DNA of 22,435 nucleotides from an uncultured Eubacteriales bacterium (GTDB taxonomy: Bacteria; Bacillota; Clostridia; Oscillospirales; Oscillospiraceae), in the NCBI GenBank assembly GCA_900320765.1, contig ONTN01000004.1, positions 1 through 22,435 on the forward strand. The letters run 5' to 3'. The stretch's first letter is position 1, and every line of letters starts with the position of its first letter. Under the pieces are notes generated by a model. The model made no database searches. It saw only the letters and a program-made list of their open reading frames with translations, and had not been told where the DNA came from. The position numbers and the translations under genes were made by a program. This document shows positions 1-7,083 of the stretch, piece by piece.

Positions 1-26
1 TTCCATTCGATCCACAGGTGAGCGAA

Positions 27-1151
27 ATGGTAGAGATAGTTGAGGTAAAAACCAAAAAGCAGCAGAGGGAGTTTTTGTATTTCCCCCTCGATATGTATAA
101 GGATAACCCCTATTTCGTTCCTCCGCTCTACGGCGACGAGAAGAAGATCTTTTCAAAGAACTACGTATATAACGATACCTGCGAGCACGTTTATTTTAAC
201 GCCTACAGGGACGGAAAAATGGTCGGCAGGATATCCGGCATACTGCAGAGAAGCTCGAACGAGATAAGAAACGAGAAGCGCGTGCGCTTCACCCGCTTCG
301 ATTCGATAGACGATCAGGAGGTCGCAAGCACCCTCTTCAAGGCGGTCGAGGACTGGGCAAGGAGCAAGGGCATGGACACCGTCTGCGGCCCTCTCGGCTT
401 CTCCGACCTCGAGCGCGAGGGACTTCTTATAGAGGGCTTCGACCAGCTTTCAACATTTGAGGAGCAGTATAACGCGGAGTATTACGGAAAGCTCATCGAA
501 AACTGCGGCTACGCCAAGGAGGTCGACTGGCTCGAGAGCAAGATCTACCGCCCCGTTGAGCCGGACGAGAGCTTCGCCAAGATGTCCGACTTCATTATGA
601 AGCGCTATAACCTCCGCTTCGGCGAGGCGAAGAACGTAAACGACTTTATCGACAGATACGGCGAGGATTTCTTCAAGCTTCTCGACGAGGGCTACAGCCA
701 TCTTTACGGCACCGTGCCCTTCACCAAGGGAATGAAGGATATGATGATAGCGAACTTCAAGCTCATTCTTGACCTCAAATACGTCGGCGTCATTCTCGAT
801 GAGAACAACAAGCTTGTCGCCCTCGGCCTCTGCTTCCCCTCGATGTCCAAGGCTATCCAGAAGTCCCGCGGCCACCTCACCCCCGCCGCCCTCGTAAGGC
901 TTCTTAAGGCGATCAAGAGGCCGACGATACTCGACCTCGGCCTTATCTGCGTATCGCATGAGTATATGAACCGCGGCGTCGGCAGCGTAATAACAGCGGA
1001 GCTCTACCGCATGCTGCAGGACGAGAGTATAGAATACGCCGAGACGAATCTCAACCTTGAGGATAACCACGCGATACAGAACCAGTGGAAGCGCTTTAAG
1101 GCGGTCAATCACAAGCGCCGCCGCTCCTATGTTAAGAAGCTGGAGGGCTGA
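27..1151 (+). CDS. GNAT-fold N-acetyltransferase-like protein upstream of plsX
   Basis: A 374-residue protein that I recognise as the large GNAT-superfamily proteins of Clostridia that begin with a conserved 'NPYFVPP' segment. The N-terminal part (PLDMYKDNPYFVPPLYGDE and GKMVGRISGI) resembles the first strands of a GNAT fold. The C-terminal stretch with 'NRGVGSVITAELYRML' resembles the acetyl-CoA pyrophosphate loop region (R/Q-x-x-G-x-G). Substrate is unknown; acyl transfer is a family-level statement. A GTG at 18 is in frame, but I chose the ATG at 27 because AGGTGA at 16-21 sits five bases upstream as a Shine-Dalgarno site. The gene stops two bases before plsX, and plsX's ribosome site GGAGGG lies in its last codons, so they are probably co-transcribed. 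The promoter is outside the window. Confidence 0.75.
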   Translation: MVEIVEVKTKKQQREFLYFPLDMYKDNPYFVPPLYGDEKKIFSKNYVYNDTCEHVYFNAYRDGKMVGRISGILQRSSNEIRNEKRVRFTRFDSIDDQEVASTLFKAVEDWARSKGMDTVCGPLGFSDLEREGLLIEGFDQLSTFEEQYNAEYYGKLIENCGYAKEVDWLESKIYRPVEPDESFAKMSDFIMKRYNLRFGEAKNVNDFIDRYGEDFFKLLDEGYSHLYGTVPFTKGMKDMMIANFKLILDLKYVGVILDENNKLVALGLCFPSMSKAIQKSRGHLTPAALVRLLKAIKRPTILDLGLICVSHEYMNRGVGSVITAELYRMLQDESIEYAETNLNLEDNHAIQNQWKRFKAVNHKRRRSYVKKLEG

Positions 1152-1153
1152 AA

Positions 1154-2167
1154 ATGAAGCTGATAATCGACTGCCTCGGTGGGGATAACAGCCCGCGGGC
1201 AAACGTGGAAGCCGCCGTTCTGGCGATGCAGAAGTATCCCGACCTCAACCTTATACTGACGGGCGGCGAGAAGGATATCCTCGCCGAGCTGAACAGACTC
1301 GGATTTACGGATACCTCAAGGGTGGAGATAGTCCACGCGCCGGACGCGATAACGGGCGACGATAAGCCTACCGACGCGATAAGGCTCAAGAAGGAAAGCT
1401 CGATGATGAAGGCCATTTCGATACTGAGGACTGACGAGTCCGTCGCCGGCCTCGTTTCCACCGGAGCGACGGGCGCCCTCGTCGCCGCGGCGACGCTCAG
1501 GATCGGCAGGATACGCGGCATCCGCCGCCCCGCCTTCTGCCCCATACTTCCCACGATGAAGGGCGGGATAGTCGGCCTCTGCGACAGCGGAGCGAACGTC
1601 GATATTATCCCCGACCAGCTCAGGGAATTCGCCATTATGGGCAGCCGCTATCTCGAGACCGTGTTCGATATAAAAAACCCCCGCGTTGCGATGCTGAACG
1701 TCGGCACGGAGCGGGAGAAGGGCGACGATCTCAGGAAGACGGCCTATCCTCTTTTGGAGAATGAGCCGAGCATAAACTTCGTCGGCAATATGGAGAGCCG
1801 CGATCTTCTGACCGGCAAATACGACCTCGTCGTCTGCGACGGCTTTTCCGGCAACGTCCTCACGAAGACGACGGAGGGCACGGCGCTCGAGATGCTGAAG
1901 ATGATAAAGAGGGACATACAGAAGAGCTGGAAATACAAGCTCGGCGCCCTGCTTATGAAGAAAATGCTCATGGCGGAAAAGAACTTTATGGACTATCAGA
2001 ACTACGGCGGAAGCGTGCTTTTAGGCTCGGAGAAGGTCATCGTAAAGGGTCACGGCTCGTCCGACGCCTCATCGGTTCTAAAGTGCATAGAACAGGCCTA
2101 CAGGATGGAGCTGTCCGGCCTCAATGATAAAATAAGAGAAAGCATCAAGGAGGAAGCAAATGTTTAA
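1154..2167 (+). CDS. plsX: Phosphate acyltransferase PlsX
   Basis: A 337-residue protein, the usual PlsX length. PlsX converts acyl-ACP and phosphate to acyl-phosphate, the donor for PlsY in phosphatidic acid synthesis, at the inner face of the membrane. Diagnostic segments visible are the N-terminal 'IDCLGGDNSP', 'HAPDAITGDDKPTDAIR' and the glycine-rich 'STGATGALVAA', plus 'VVCDGFSGNVLTKT' towards the C-terminus. The start follows GGAGGG by a normal spacing. The last 8 bases overlap acpP, which is the standard Firmicute plsX-acpP arrangement, although fabD or fapR, often nearby, are not seen here. PlsX can also run in reverse, turning acyl-phosphate made by FakA/FakB into acyl-ACP; both Fak components are encoded later in this window. 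Confidence 0.96.
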   Translation: MKLIIDCLGGDNSPRANVEAAVLAMQKYPDLNLILTGGEKDILAELNRLGFTDTSRVEIVHAPDAITGDDKPTDAIRLKKESSMMKAISILRTDESVAGLVSTGATGALVAAATLRIGRIRGIRRPAFCPILPTMKGGIVGLCDSGANVDIIPDQLREFAIMGSRYLETVFDIKNPRVAMLNVGTEREKGDDLRKTAYPLLENEPSINFVGNMESRDLLTGKYDLVVCDGFSGNVLTKTTEGTALEMLKMIKRDIQKSWKYKLGALLMKKMLMAEKNFMDYQNYGGSVLLGSEKVIVKGHGSSDASSVLKCIEQAYRMELSGLNDKIRESIKEEANV

Positions 2168-2381
2168 CGAAGTAAAGGAGCTTTTAACTACGCAGCTCAG
2201 ACTAAAGGACGTGGAGATCACCCCCGCGTCAAGGATCAAGGACGACCTCGGCGCCGACTCGCTGGATATCCTCCAGCTTCTTATGACGATCGAGGAGGAG
2301 CGCGGCATCACCATTCCCGATGAGGAGCTTGCAAACTTCACCACGGTTGGCGATATAGTAAGCTACCTCGAGACGAGATAA
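2160..2381 (+). CDS. acpP: Acyl carrier protein (housekeeping)
   Basis: A 73-residue acidic acyl carrier protein. Ser34 in 'GADSLDILQLL' is the expected 4'-phosphopantetheine attachment site, and 'EEERGITIPDEE' is the typical helix III region. The start ATG lies inside the 3' end of plsX, preceded by AAGGAGGAA within the plsX reading frame, so translation is coupled. It carries acyl chains for fatty acid synthesis and delivers them to PlsX. It differs clearly from the second, longer ACP at 18825-19076, which sits in the right-hand lipid operon; this copy looks like the housekeeping one. Confidence 0.95.
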   Translation: MFNEVKELLTTQLRLKDVEITPASRIKDDLGADSLDILQLLMTIEEERGITIPDEELANFTTVGDIVSYLETR

Positions 2382-2404
2382 AAGGTTTTTTGTGATATTG
2401 CGCC

Positions 2405-2433
2405 TTGTATCGGGGCGAAGGCTATGATAAAAT
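2405..2433 (+). promoter_or_regulatory. Possible sigma-A promoter for rpe-recR
   Basis: TTGTAT at 2405-2410 and TAAAAT at 2428-2433 are separated by 17 bases. The -10 is good (5 of 6), the -35 poor (3 of 6). It would start transcription near 2440, just before the hairpin at 2444-2474, giving rpe a structured leader. Weak evidence. Confidence 0.3.
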
Positions 2434-2443
2434 AAACTCCAGC

Positions 2444-2474
2444 GGAGCCGTCCGGCGATGATCCGGGCGGCTCC
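2444..2474 (+). terminator. 12-bp hairpin downstream of acpP
   Basis: GGAGCCGTCCGG at 2444-2455 pairs with CCGGGCGGCTCC at 2463-2474 with one G-U pair and a 7-base loop. It is followed only by TATATT rather than a solid T run. It may terminate the plsX-acpP transcript weakly, or form a leader hairpin at the start of the rpe transcript. The rest of the 191-base gap between acpP and rpe shows no gene. Confidence 0.5.
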
Positions 2475-2572
2475 TATATTAAAAAGCGGGGCGGCATGCC
2501 TTTCCGCTGAAGCATACTATGCCGATTTTCCCTGTCGGTGCGAAAACTTGATTTGATAGAGAGTGATAACCT

Positions 2573-3241
2573 ATGATAAAAATCGCCCCAAGCATTCTTT
2601 CGGCCGACTTTATTAACCTCGGGCGGGATATCGACTCCGTCTCAAACGCCGATATCATCCATTTCGACGTTATGGACGGGCTTTTCGTCCCCAACCTCTC
2701 CTTCGGACTCCCCGTACTGAAGGCGGTGAGAGCCTATACAGATATGGAGATCGACGCGCATCTTATGATCGAGCGCCCGATAAGATACGTTGAGGGCTTC
2801 TGCCGCGCCGGAGCGGATATCGTCACGATCCATGTTGAGGCAGATAACATAAGCGAGATATCGCGGGCGATCGATATCATCCGCGCGAGGGGCAAGAAGG
2901 CCGGGCTTGCTATAAAGCCGGGCACGGGCGTCGGGGCGATAGCGCCCTTCCTTTCCCGCCTTGATCAGGTGCTCTGCATGACGGTCGAGCCGGGCTTCGG
3001 CGGCCAGAGCCTCAGAATGGACGTTCTCCCCAAGGTGCGGGAGGTCAGGAAGATGATTACGGACTACGGGTACGACTGCGACGTCGCCGTCGACGGCGGC
3101 GTAAACCGCATAACCGGAAAGCTCTGCGCCGAGGCCGGAGCGAACGTTCTCGTGAACGGGACGGGCATATTCGAGGCTAAGGACAGAGGAACTTACATCG
3201 AAGAGCTGAGAGGCGAGCTTTCGCCGTATTTTGATATTTAA
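2573..3241 (+). CDS. rpe: Ribulose-phosphate 3-epimerase
   Basis: A 222-residue TIM-barrel enzyme of the pentose phosphate pathway interconverting ribulose 5-phosphate and xylulose 5-phosphate. Family motifs are present in order: 'PSILSADF' near the N-terminus, 'HFDVMDGLFVPNLSFG' with metal-binding His and Asp, 'DAHLMIERP', 'VEPGFGGQS' and the C-terminal 'VDGGVN' phosphate-binding region. The length matches the family. The ribosome site is a weak GAGAGTGA. It is followed after 12 bases by recR, so the two probably form one transcript. In many Firmicutes rpe sits with rsgA and thiN instead, so this neighbour is unusual. Confidence 0.96.
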   Translation: MIKIAPSILSADFINLGRDIDSVSNADIIHFDVMDGLFVPNLSFGLPVLKAVRAYTDMEIDAHLMIERPIRYVEGFCRAGADIVTIHVEADNISEISRAIDIIRARGKKAGLAIKPGTGVGAIAPFLSRLDQVLCMTVEPGFGGQSLRMDVLPKVREVRKMITDYGYDCDVAVDGGVNRITGKLCAEAGANVLVNGTGIFEAKDRGTYIEELRGELSPYFDI

Positions 3242-3253
3242 GGGGCAAGGAAA

Positions 3254-3853
3254 ATGAGCTTTTTTCCCGCATCGCTTGAAAAACTCGTGGAAAAATTCGC
3301 CTCGCTTCCGGGCGTCGGCAGGAAGAGCGCCCAGCGCCTCGCCTTCCACGTTTTGAGCCTTTCAGACGCTGAGGCGCAGGATTTCGCCTCGGCCATCACC
3401 GATGCAAAGCGAAAGGTCCACGCCTGCCGCATCTGCCAGAACCTGACCGATACCGAGGTCTGCGGCATCTGCTCGAGCCCGAATCGCGATCCCTCCACCG
3501 TCTGCGTCGTCGCCGATCCGAAGGACGTTGCCGCAATGGAGAGAGCCCGGGAGTACAAGGGCGTCTACCACGTTCTCCACGGGGTCATATCCCCCTTAAA
3601 CCGCATCGGGCCCGACGATATCAGGATCAAGGAGCTTGTCGAGCGGGTTTCCGAGGGCGGGGTCGAGGAGATAATTATGGCGACCAACCCCGATACCGAG
3701 GGCGAGACTACGGCGAAGTACATTTCAAGGCTTTTGAGACCCTTCGGCGTCAAGGTCACCCGCCTTGCTTACGGCATTCCGATAGGCGCAAGCCTTGAAT
3801 TTGCCGACGACGCCACCCTGATGCGAGCCCTCGAGGGCAGAAGAGAGATATAA
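3254..3853 (+). CDS. recR: Recombination mediator RecR
   Basis: A 199-residue protein, the normal RecR length. It helps RecF/RecO load RecA on gapped DNA. A helix-hairpin-helix is seen at residues 18-35 ('LPGVGRKSAQRLAF'), a four-cysteine zinc finger at Cys58, Cys61, Cys70 and Cys73, then a Toprim domain beginning 'CVVADPKDVAAME' and the conserved 'TNPDTEGETTA' and 'RLAYGIPIG'. A ribosome site AAGGAA precedes the ATG. The usual partners dnaX and the YbaB-family gene are not adjacent; rpe is. The transcript ends at the hairpin just after the stop codon. Confidence 0.96.
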   Translation: MSFFPASLEKLVEKFASLPGVGRKSAQRLAFHVLSLSDAEAQDFASAITDAKRKVHACRICQNLTDTEVCGICSSPNRDPSTVCVVADPKDVAAMERAREYKGVYHVLHGVISPLNRIGPDDIRIKELVERVSEGGVEEIIMATNPDTEGETTAKYISRLLRPFGVKVTRLAYGIPIGASLEFADDATLMRALEGRREI

Positions 3854-3858
3854 AATAA

Positions 3859-3886
3859 GCTCCGTACCGAAGGGTACGGAGCTTTT
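3859..3886. terminator. Bidirectional terminator between recR and the CPBP gene
   Basis: A perfect 10-bp stem GCTCCGTACC / GGTACGGAGC (3859-3868 and 3873-3882) with a GAAG loop, followed by TTTT on the + strand. On the - strand the stem is followed by TTATTTTAT, so it can serve both recR (+) and the convergent CPBP gene (-). Confidence 0.88.
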
Positions 3887-3903
3887 GACATTTTTGGCAA
3901 GTA

Positions 3904-5280
3904 TTATTCCTCGCTTTTTTCAGCTTCGGGTATGTCCTCAGCCTCTTCCGTTGGGAGAGGCTCGCATTTTTTCAAAGCCTTTGCCGGGATGAGGAATATC
4001 GCGACGACGGCGAGTGCGGCGGGGAGAAGGTGCAATAGCGCGGCGGCGCCGTACTCAGGTATGCCGGTCAGAACGGATACGAGACCCATTCCGATAACGG
4101 AGACAACGGTGAGTATCTTAACGAGGATAAAGCCCCAGCCGCGGAAGGCCGCCCAGTTCGCCTCCGGCTCCCTGTTCGGCGCAAGGCGGAAGTAGTCGAG
4201 CTTCCTCGCGGCAAAGCATGCGGCGACTCCTGCGGCGGTGAGAGCGAGAATGAGAATGATCCACACGGTATCGAACACGTCGCCGAAGATCATACAGCCG
4301 ATTGCGTCGAGCGAGGCGGTGGTGTTTATCATAAAGTGGAGAGCCATCGTGTAAATTATCTTGCCCGTTCGGATATAGACGAGGGCGAAGAGAAGACCGA
4401 GCAGGAAGGCGAGGAAGAACTGCCCCGCGTTCATATGCGCCATTCCGAAGAGGAGGGCAGTGAAGATAACGGCGGCCTTTTCTCCGAAGGGGAGGAGCCT
4501 GTCGATAAGAAACTTGCGGAATATAAGCTCCTCGAATATCGGCGCGCCGACCATGGCGACCAAGAGCATCGGTATGCTGTTCATAAATCCGGCGCCGTTC
4601 GGGATCGGGAGCAGGAGCTCCGTCCAGTTGCCGATTATGACGCCGACGCCCCAAAGCCCGAAGGCGACGAGGGCAATGAAAACAAACTGGCCGGCGGCGA
4701 GGGACTGACGCTCGGGAGCCTTTGCCTCGACCCGCTTCCTGATGGTTTTGGAAATCAAAAAGCCGAGACCCATACCGCCCGCGTAAGCCGCGGCGTAGAT
4801 GATGCCGACGACGGTGGAAAAGCGCGGATCGGAGATCGCCTCGAGAACGCGCTGAACGGTATCAAATATGCCCGAGGAGTAAGAGAAGCCCGCAACGAGG
4901 GGGATTATCATAAGCATAAGCGCGACGAAGAGAACGACGGACACGACCGTGGACTGAACGAGGAAAATCACCGCCGACCACAGCGTGCCGAGGTTATAGG
5001 CGCGGCGCATCGCCTTTGCCTCCGGGCTCTTCTCAGGCTTTGCCGGGGGAGCGGGGACGGCGGGCTGATAAAGGGGATAGACCTGAGCCTTTGTGGGGTA
5101 TGGCACACCGTTGTAACCCGGACGGCCTTCGGGCTGAGCCGGAGCCTTCGTAGGGTATGGCACTCCGTTATAACCAGGCCTGGCGGGAGCCTCCGGCGCA
5201 GCTTTTTCGACAGGGCAGCCGCAGTTCGGGCAGAAGTTATTTTCGGGCGCAAGGCCGAAGCCGCAGTTTGGGCAGAACAT
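3904..5280 (-). CDS. Zinc-ribbon CPBP-family intramembrane protease-like protein
   Basis: A 458-residue membrane protein in three parts. Residues 1-23 form a double CxxC zinc ribbon (Cys3, Cys6, Cys17, Cys20). Residues 24-85 are Pro-rich and contain a repeated unit 'RPGYNGVPYPTKA' at 34-46 and 53-65, a 19-residue period. From about residue 100 there are multiple membrane segments with a CPBP (Abi, CAAX-protease-like) domain: Glu250-Glu251 and Arg255 in 'EELIFRKF', His282 in 'GMAHMN', and His315 with Asn319 in 'ALHFMIN'. These are the family's catalytic positions, so proteolytic activity is plausible, but the substrate is unknown; some CPBP proteins act in bacteriocin immunity. The ribosome site GGAGTGA is well placed. 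It looks monocistronic, with a hairpin upstream and a shared terminator downstream. Confidence 0.85.
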   Translation of the reverse strand: MFCPNCGFGLAPENNFCPNCGCPVEKAAPEAPARPGYNGVPYPTKAPAQPEGRPGYNGVPYPTKAQVYPLYQPAVPAPPAKPEKSPEAKAMRRAYNLGTLWSAVIFLVQSTVVSVVLFVALMLMIIPLVAGFSYSSGIFDTVQRVLEAISDPRFSTVVGIIYAAAYAGGMGLGFLISKTIRKRVEAKAPERQSLAAGQFVFIALVAFGLWGVGVIIGNWTELLLPIPNGAGFMNSIPMLLVAMVGAPIFEELIFRKFLIDRLLPFGEKAAVIFTALLFGMAHMNAGQFFLAFLLGLLFALVYIRTGKIIYTMALHFMINTTASLDAIGCMIFGDVFDTVWIILILALTAAGVAACFAARKLDYFRLAPNREPEANWAAFRGWGFILVKILTVVSVIGMGLVSVLTGIPEYGAAALLHLLPAALAVVAIFLIPAKALKKCEPLPTEEAEDIPEAEKSEE

Positions 5281-5307
5281 AGAATCACTCCATTATAGCT
5301 GTATTAT

Positions 5308-5337
5308 AAAATCAGAGCGGGTAAAAATGACCCGCCC
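5308..5337 (-). terminator. Terminator after the glucokinase gene
   Basis: Read on the - strand, GCGGGT (5335-5330) pairs with ACCCGC (5322-5317) around a seven-base loop, followed by TCTGATTTTA. The stem is short (6 bp, perhaps 7 with flanking pairs) and the T run starts a few bases late, so it is a modest terminator. It lies between the glucokinase stop and the CPBP start. Confidence 0.55.
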
Positions 5338-5355
5338 TGAGCTTGCTTTAGAGGC

Positions 5356-6291
5356 TTATACCATAAGCATACGCATGGCGCCGAAGATGCCGGCGTCGTT
5401 TCCGAGCTTCGCAAGGCGGATCTCAACCCCGCGGACAGCGTGGAAGGCGTACTCCTTATAGTACTTCTCGATCCAGACGCGAAGCGGCTCGCCCGTCTTG
5501 GAAACGCCGCCGCCGATGATAAAGGCCTCGGGGTCGATGGTGTTTGCGATTGTTGCAAGGCCGATGCCGAGAAGTCGGCAGAAGCGGTCGGCTATCTCAA
5601 CGGCTACGGGATCTCCGGCGATCGCGTAATCCCAGCAGATCTTGGAGTCGAGCTTCTCATAATCCCTGAGAGGCGAGGGGGTGTCGACCTCCGCGAGGTA
5701 GTCCTGAGCGACGCGGACGTTGCCGTTAGCCGAGGTGTAGAGCTCGAGGCAGCCGCGGTTTCCGCAGTTGCAGCGGCGGGTATCGTCGGGCTTTATCGGC
5801 AGATGGCCGATCTCGCCGGCGGCTCCGTGAGCGCCCTGAAGTATCTTGCCGTCGATTATGATGCCGCCGCCGACTCCGGTGCCGAGGGTGACCATGATGA
5901 CGTTCTTGCAGCCTGCGCCGCCGCCCATCCATGTTTCGCCGAGAGCCGCGACGTTAGCGTCGTTCCCGCAGCGGACCTTGAGGCCGGTAAGTCCCTCAAG
6001 GGTAGAAACGGCGGGGTAATCCTTCCAGCCGAGGTTTACGCAGGTGATAAGTCCGGAGGCGTCCACGGGGCCGGGAACACCCATTCCGATGCCGAGGATA
6101 TCCTCAAGCTTAAGCTCGTGGGCGGCGATATTCGCCTTTATCGAAGCGGCGATATCGGGGAGCACGTGAAAACCGGCCTCAGCCGTATTCGTGTCGATGC
6201 TCCATTTTTCGATGAGCTTGCCCTCGTCGGTGAAAAGCCCCATCTTAACGGCGGTGCCGCCTATGTCCACTCCGTAACCGTATTTTGCCAT
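5356..6291 (-). CDS. ROK-family glucokinase
   Basis: A 311-residue ROK sugar kinase, most like Firmicute glucokinases, which use ATP to phosphorylate glucose in the cytoplasm. The N-terminal ATP-binding motif 'GVDIGGTAVKMGL' is at 7-19. Asn110-Asp111 ('CGNDANVAALGE') supplies the catalytic base. 'TLGTGVGGGIIIDGK' lies at 135-149. Residues 158-163 ('AGEIGH') and Cys174, Cys176 and Cys181 make the ROK sugar-binding and structural zinc site ('HLPIKPDDTRRCNCGNRGC'). It lacks an N-terminal HTH, so it is an enzyme rather than a NagC/XylR-type repressor. It begins 22 bases after the DUF6873-like gene with AAAGGAC as ribosome site, and probably shares its promoter. Other hexoses are possible substrates. 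Confidence 0.9.
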   Translation of the reverse strand: MAKYGYGVDIGGTAVKMGLFTDEGKLIEKWSIDTNTAEAGFHVLPDIAASIKANIAAHELKLEDILGIGMGVPGPVDASGLITCVNLGWKDYPAVSTLEGLTGLKVRCGNDANVAALGETWMGGGAGCKNVIMVTLGTGVGGGIIIDGKILQGAHGAAGEIGHLPIKPDDTRRCNCGNRGCLELYTSANGNVRVAQDYLAEVDTPSPLRDYEKLDSKICWDYAIAGDPVAVEIADRFCRLLGIGLATIANTIDPEAFIIGGGVSKTGEPLRVWIEKYYKEYAFHAVRGVEIRLAKLGNDAGIFGAMRMLMV

Positions 6292-6313
6292 ATTTTTGCC
6301 CGTCCTTTCAGCA

Positions 6314-6952
6314 TTATTGATTAATGTAGATTATTGAACCGATATCCCTGAGCGGGAGACCGGACAGTTCCCATATTTTAAGCCCGCGCTCCCGGATAAA
6401 GGCGCGGATCTTTGCGCCGTCCGGGTGAGCCTCAAGGCTTCCGTTGAAAATGACCTTATCCCGCACTCTGCCCGTGGCGCCGCCGATAAAGCCCTCAGGA
6501 TACCCGGGAAGAAGGACGCTCCCGCCGGAAACGCGAAGAACGCTGAGCCCTGCGCCTTGCGCGGCCTCGGTTATGCCGCTGTCCGAAGTAATCAGGCTTT
6601 TCCCGTCCACTATGACGGTCGAGCATTTCGCGTACCCCTGGCGCACGTTTATAAGCCGAAGTCCCTCCGCCGCCTCAAGAATTTTAGGGGCGGTGATGTC
6701 GAGCCGGTGAATTAGAAAACCGTCGAATACGGCGGCGCAGTATGCCGCGTTGCCCGGATAGTCCGGGCGATACTCGTCCTCGCGGGCGAAAACCGTTCTT
6801 TCGCGCAGTACGCAGAGGCGGAGATCCGGGTGGTCGCCCGTAAACTCGCCGAGGCGGGGATCAAATTTTATTACAGTCGGCTCAATGCCGATTTCGCGTA
6901 TGTGCCGGATAGTTTCCGGGTACGCTTTTTCGGAGATATACACATTTTCCAT
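6314..6952 (-). CDS. DUF6873-like protein (probable GME fold), function unknown
   Basis: About 212 residues, starting MENVYISEKAYP. I believe it belongs to the DUF6873 group, assigned to the guanidino-group-modifying-enzyme fold. Visible segments include 'NVRQGYAKCSTVIVDGKSL', 'TSDSGI' and a Gly-rich 'GGSVLLPGYPEGFIGGATG', a repeating beta pattern consistent with that fold. I cannot identify an intact His-Glu-Cys catalytic set with confidence, so enzymatic activity is not claimed. A longer reading frame starts at 6988, but that start lies inside the -35 box of a strong promoter, so the ATG at 6952 is preferred. It has no Shine-Dalgarno site and would be read from a leaderless transcript. Followed by the glucokinase gene. 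Confidence 0.7.
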   Translation of the reverse strand: MENVYISEKAYPETIRHIREIGIEPTVIKFDPRLGEFTGDHPDLRLCVLRERTVFAREDEYRPDYPGNAAYCAAVFDGFLIHRLDITAPKILEAAEGLRLINVRQGYAKCSTVIVDGKSLITSDSGITEAAQGAGLSVLRVSGGSVLLPGYPEGFIGGATGRVRDKVIFNGSLEAHPDGAKIRAFIRERGLKIWELSGLPLRDIGSIIYINQ

Positions 6953-6959
6953 TTTATAA

Positions 6960-6988
6960 ATTGTACCTTTTTTTGTATAAAATGTCAA
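6960..6988 (-). promoter_or_regulatory. Consensus sigma-A promoter for the DUF6873/glucokinase unit
   Basis: On the - strand, TTGACA (6988-6983), a 17-base spacer and TACAAT (6965-6960). Only 7 bases separate the -10 box from the ATG at 6952, so the predicted start of transcription falls at or next to the start codon. The -35 box lies inside a BirA-like half-site (GGTTGACAT on the - strand, 6990-6982). Confidence 0.8.
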
Positions 6989-7010
6989 CCGTTATATGTG
7001 ACGTTTTGAA

Positions 7011-7042
7011 TTGTAAACCAGAGATAAAATGACGGTTGACAA
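7011..7042. promoter_or_regulatory. BirA (biotin) operator
   Basis: TTGTAAACC at 7011-7019 and GGTTGACAA at 7034-7042 are separated by 14 bases. This matches the known BirA operator pattern, TTGTNAACC-N14 to 16-GGTTNACAA, with no mismatch in the constrained positions. It overlaps the -35 box of the birA promoter (7036-7041), so biotinoyl-AMP-bound BirA should block transcription of birA-bioY (autoregulation). Confidence 0.88.
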
Positions 7043-7065
7043 TGCGGGGGGAGCGGGGATATAAT
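7036..7065 (+). promoter_or_regulatory. Sigma-A promoter for birA-bioY
   Basis: TTGACA at 7036-7041 and TATAAT at 7060-7065 with an 18-base spacer, both perfect hexamers. Transcription should start near 7072, giving a leader of about 12 bases that contains GGGGTGAT before the ATG at 7084. The TTG at 7036, which would extend the reading frame, is part of the -35 box and cannot be the start. Confidence 0.85.
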
Positions 7066-7083
7066 ACGGCGCGGGGTGATAAT

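Noticed and set aside
4336..5298. Open frame of 320 codons on the + strand opposite the CPBP gene
   Set aside because: Highly charged, low-complexity translation that mirrors the codons of the real gene; the opposite strand has intact zinc ribbon and CPBP motifs.
6953..6988. Longer N-terminus of the DUF6873-like protein starting at 6988
   Set aside because: The extra 12 codons consist of the promoter's -35, spacer and -10 sequence, so they would not be transcribed.
7036..7083. TTG start for a longer BirA
   Set aside because: The TTG is part of the -35 box and the operator; the ATG at 7084 has a proper ribosome site and fits the winged-helix start.
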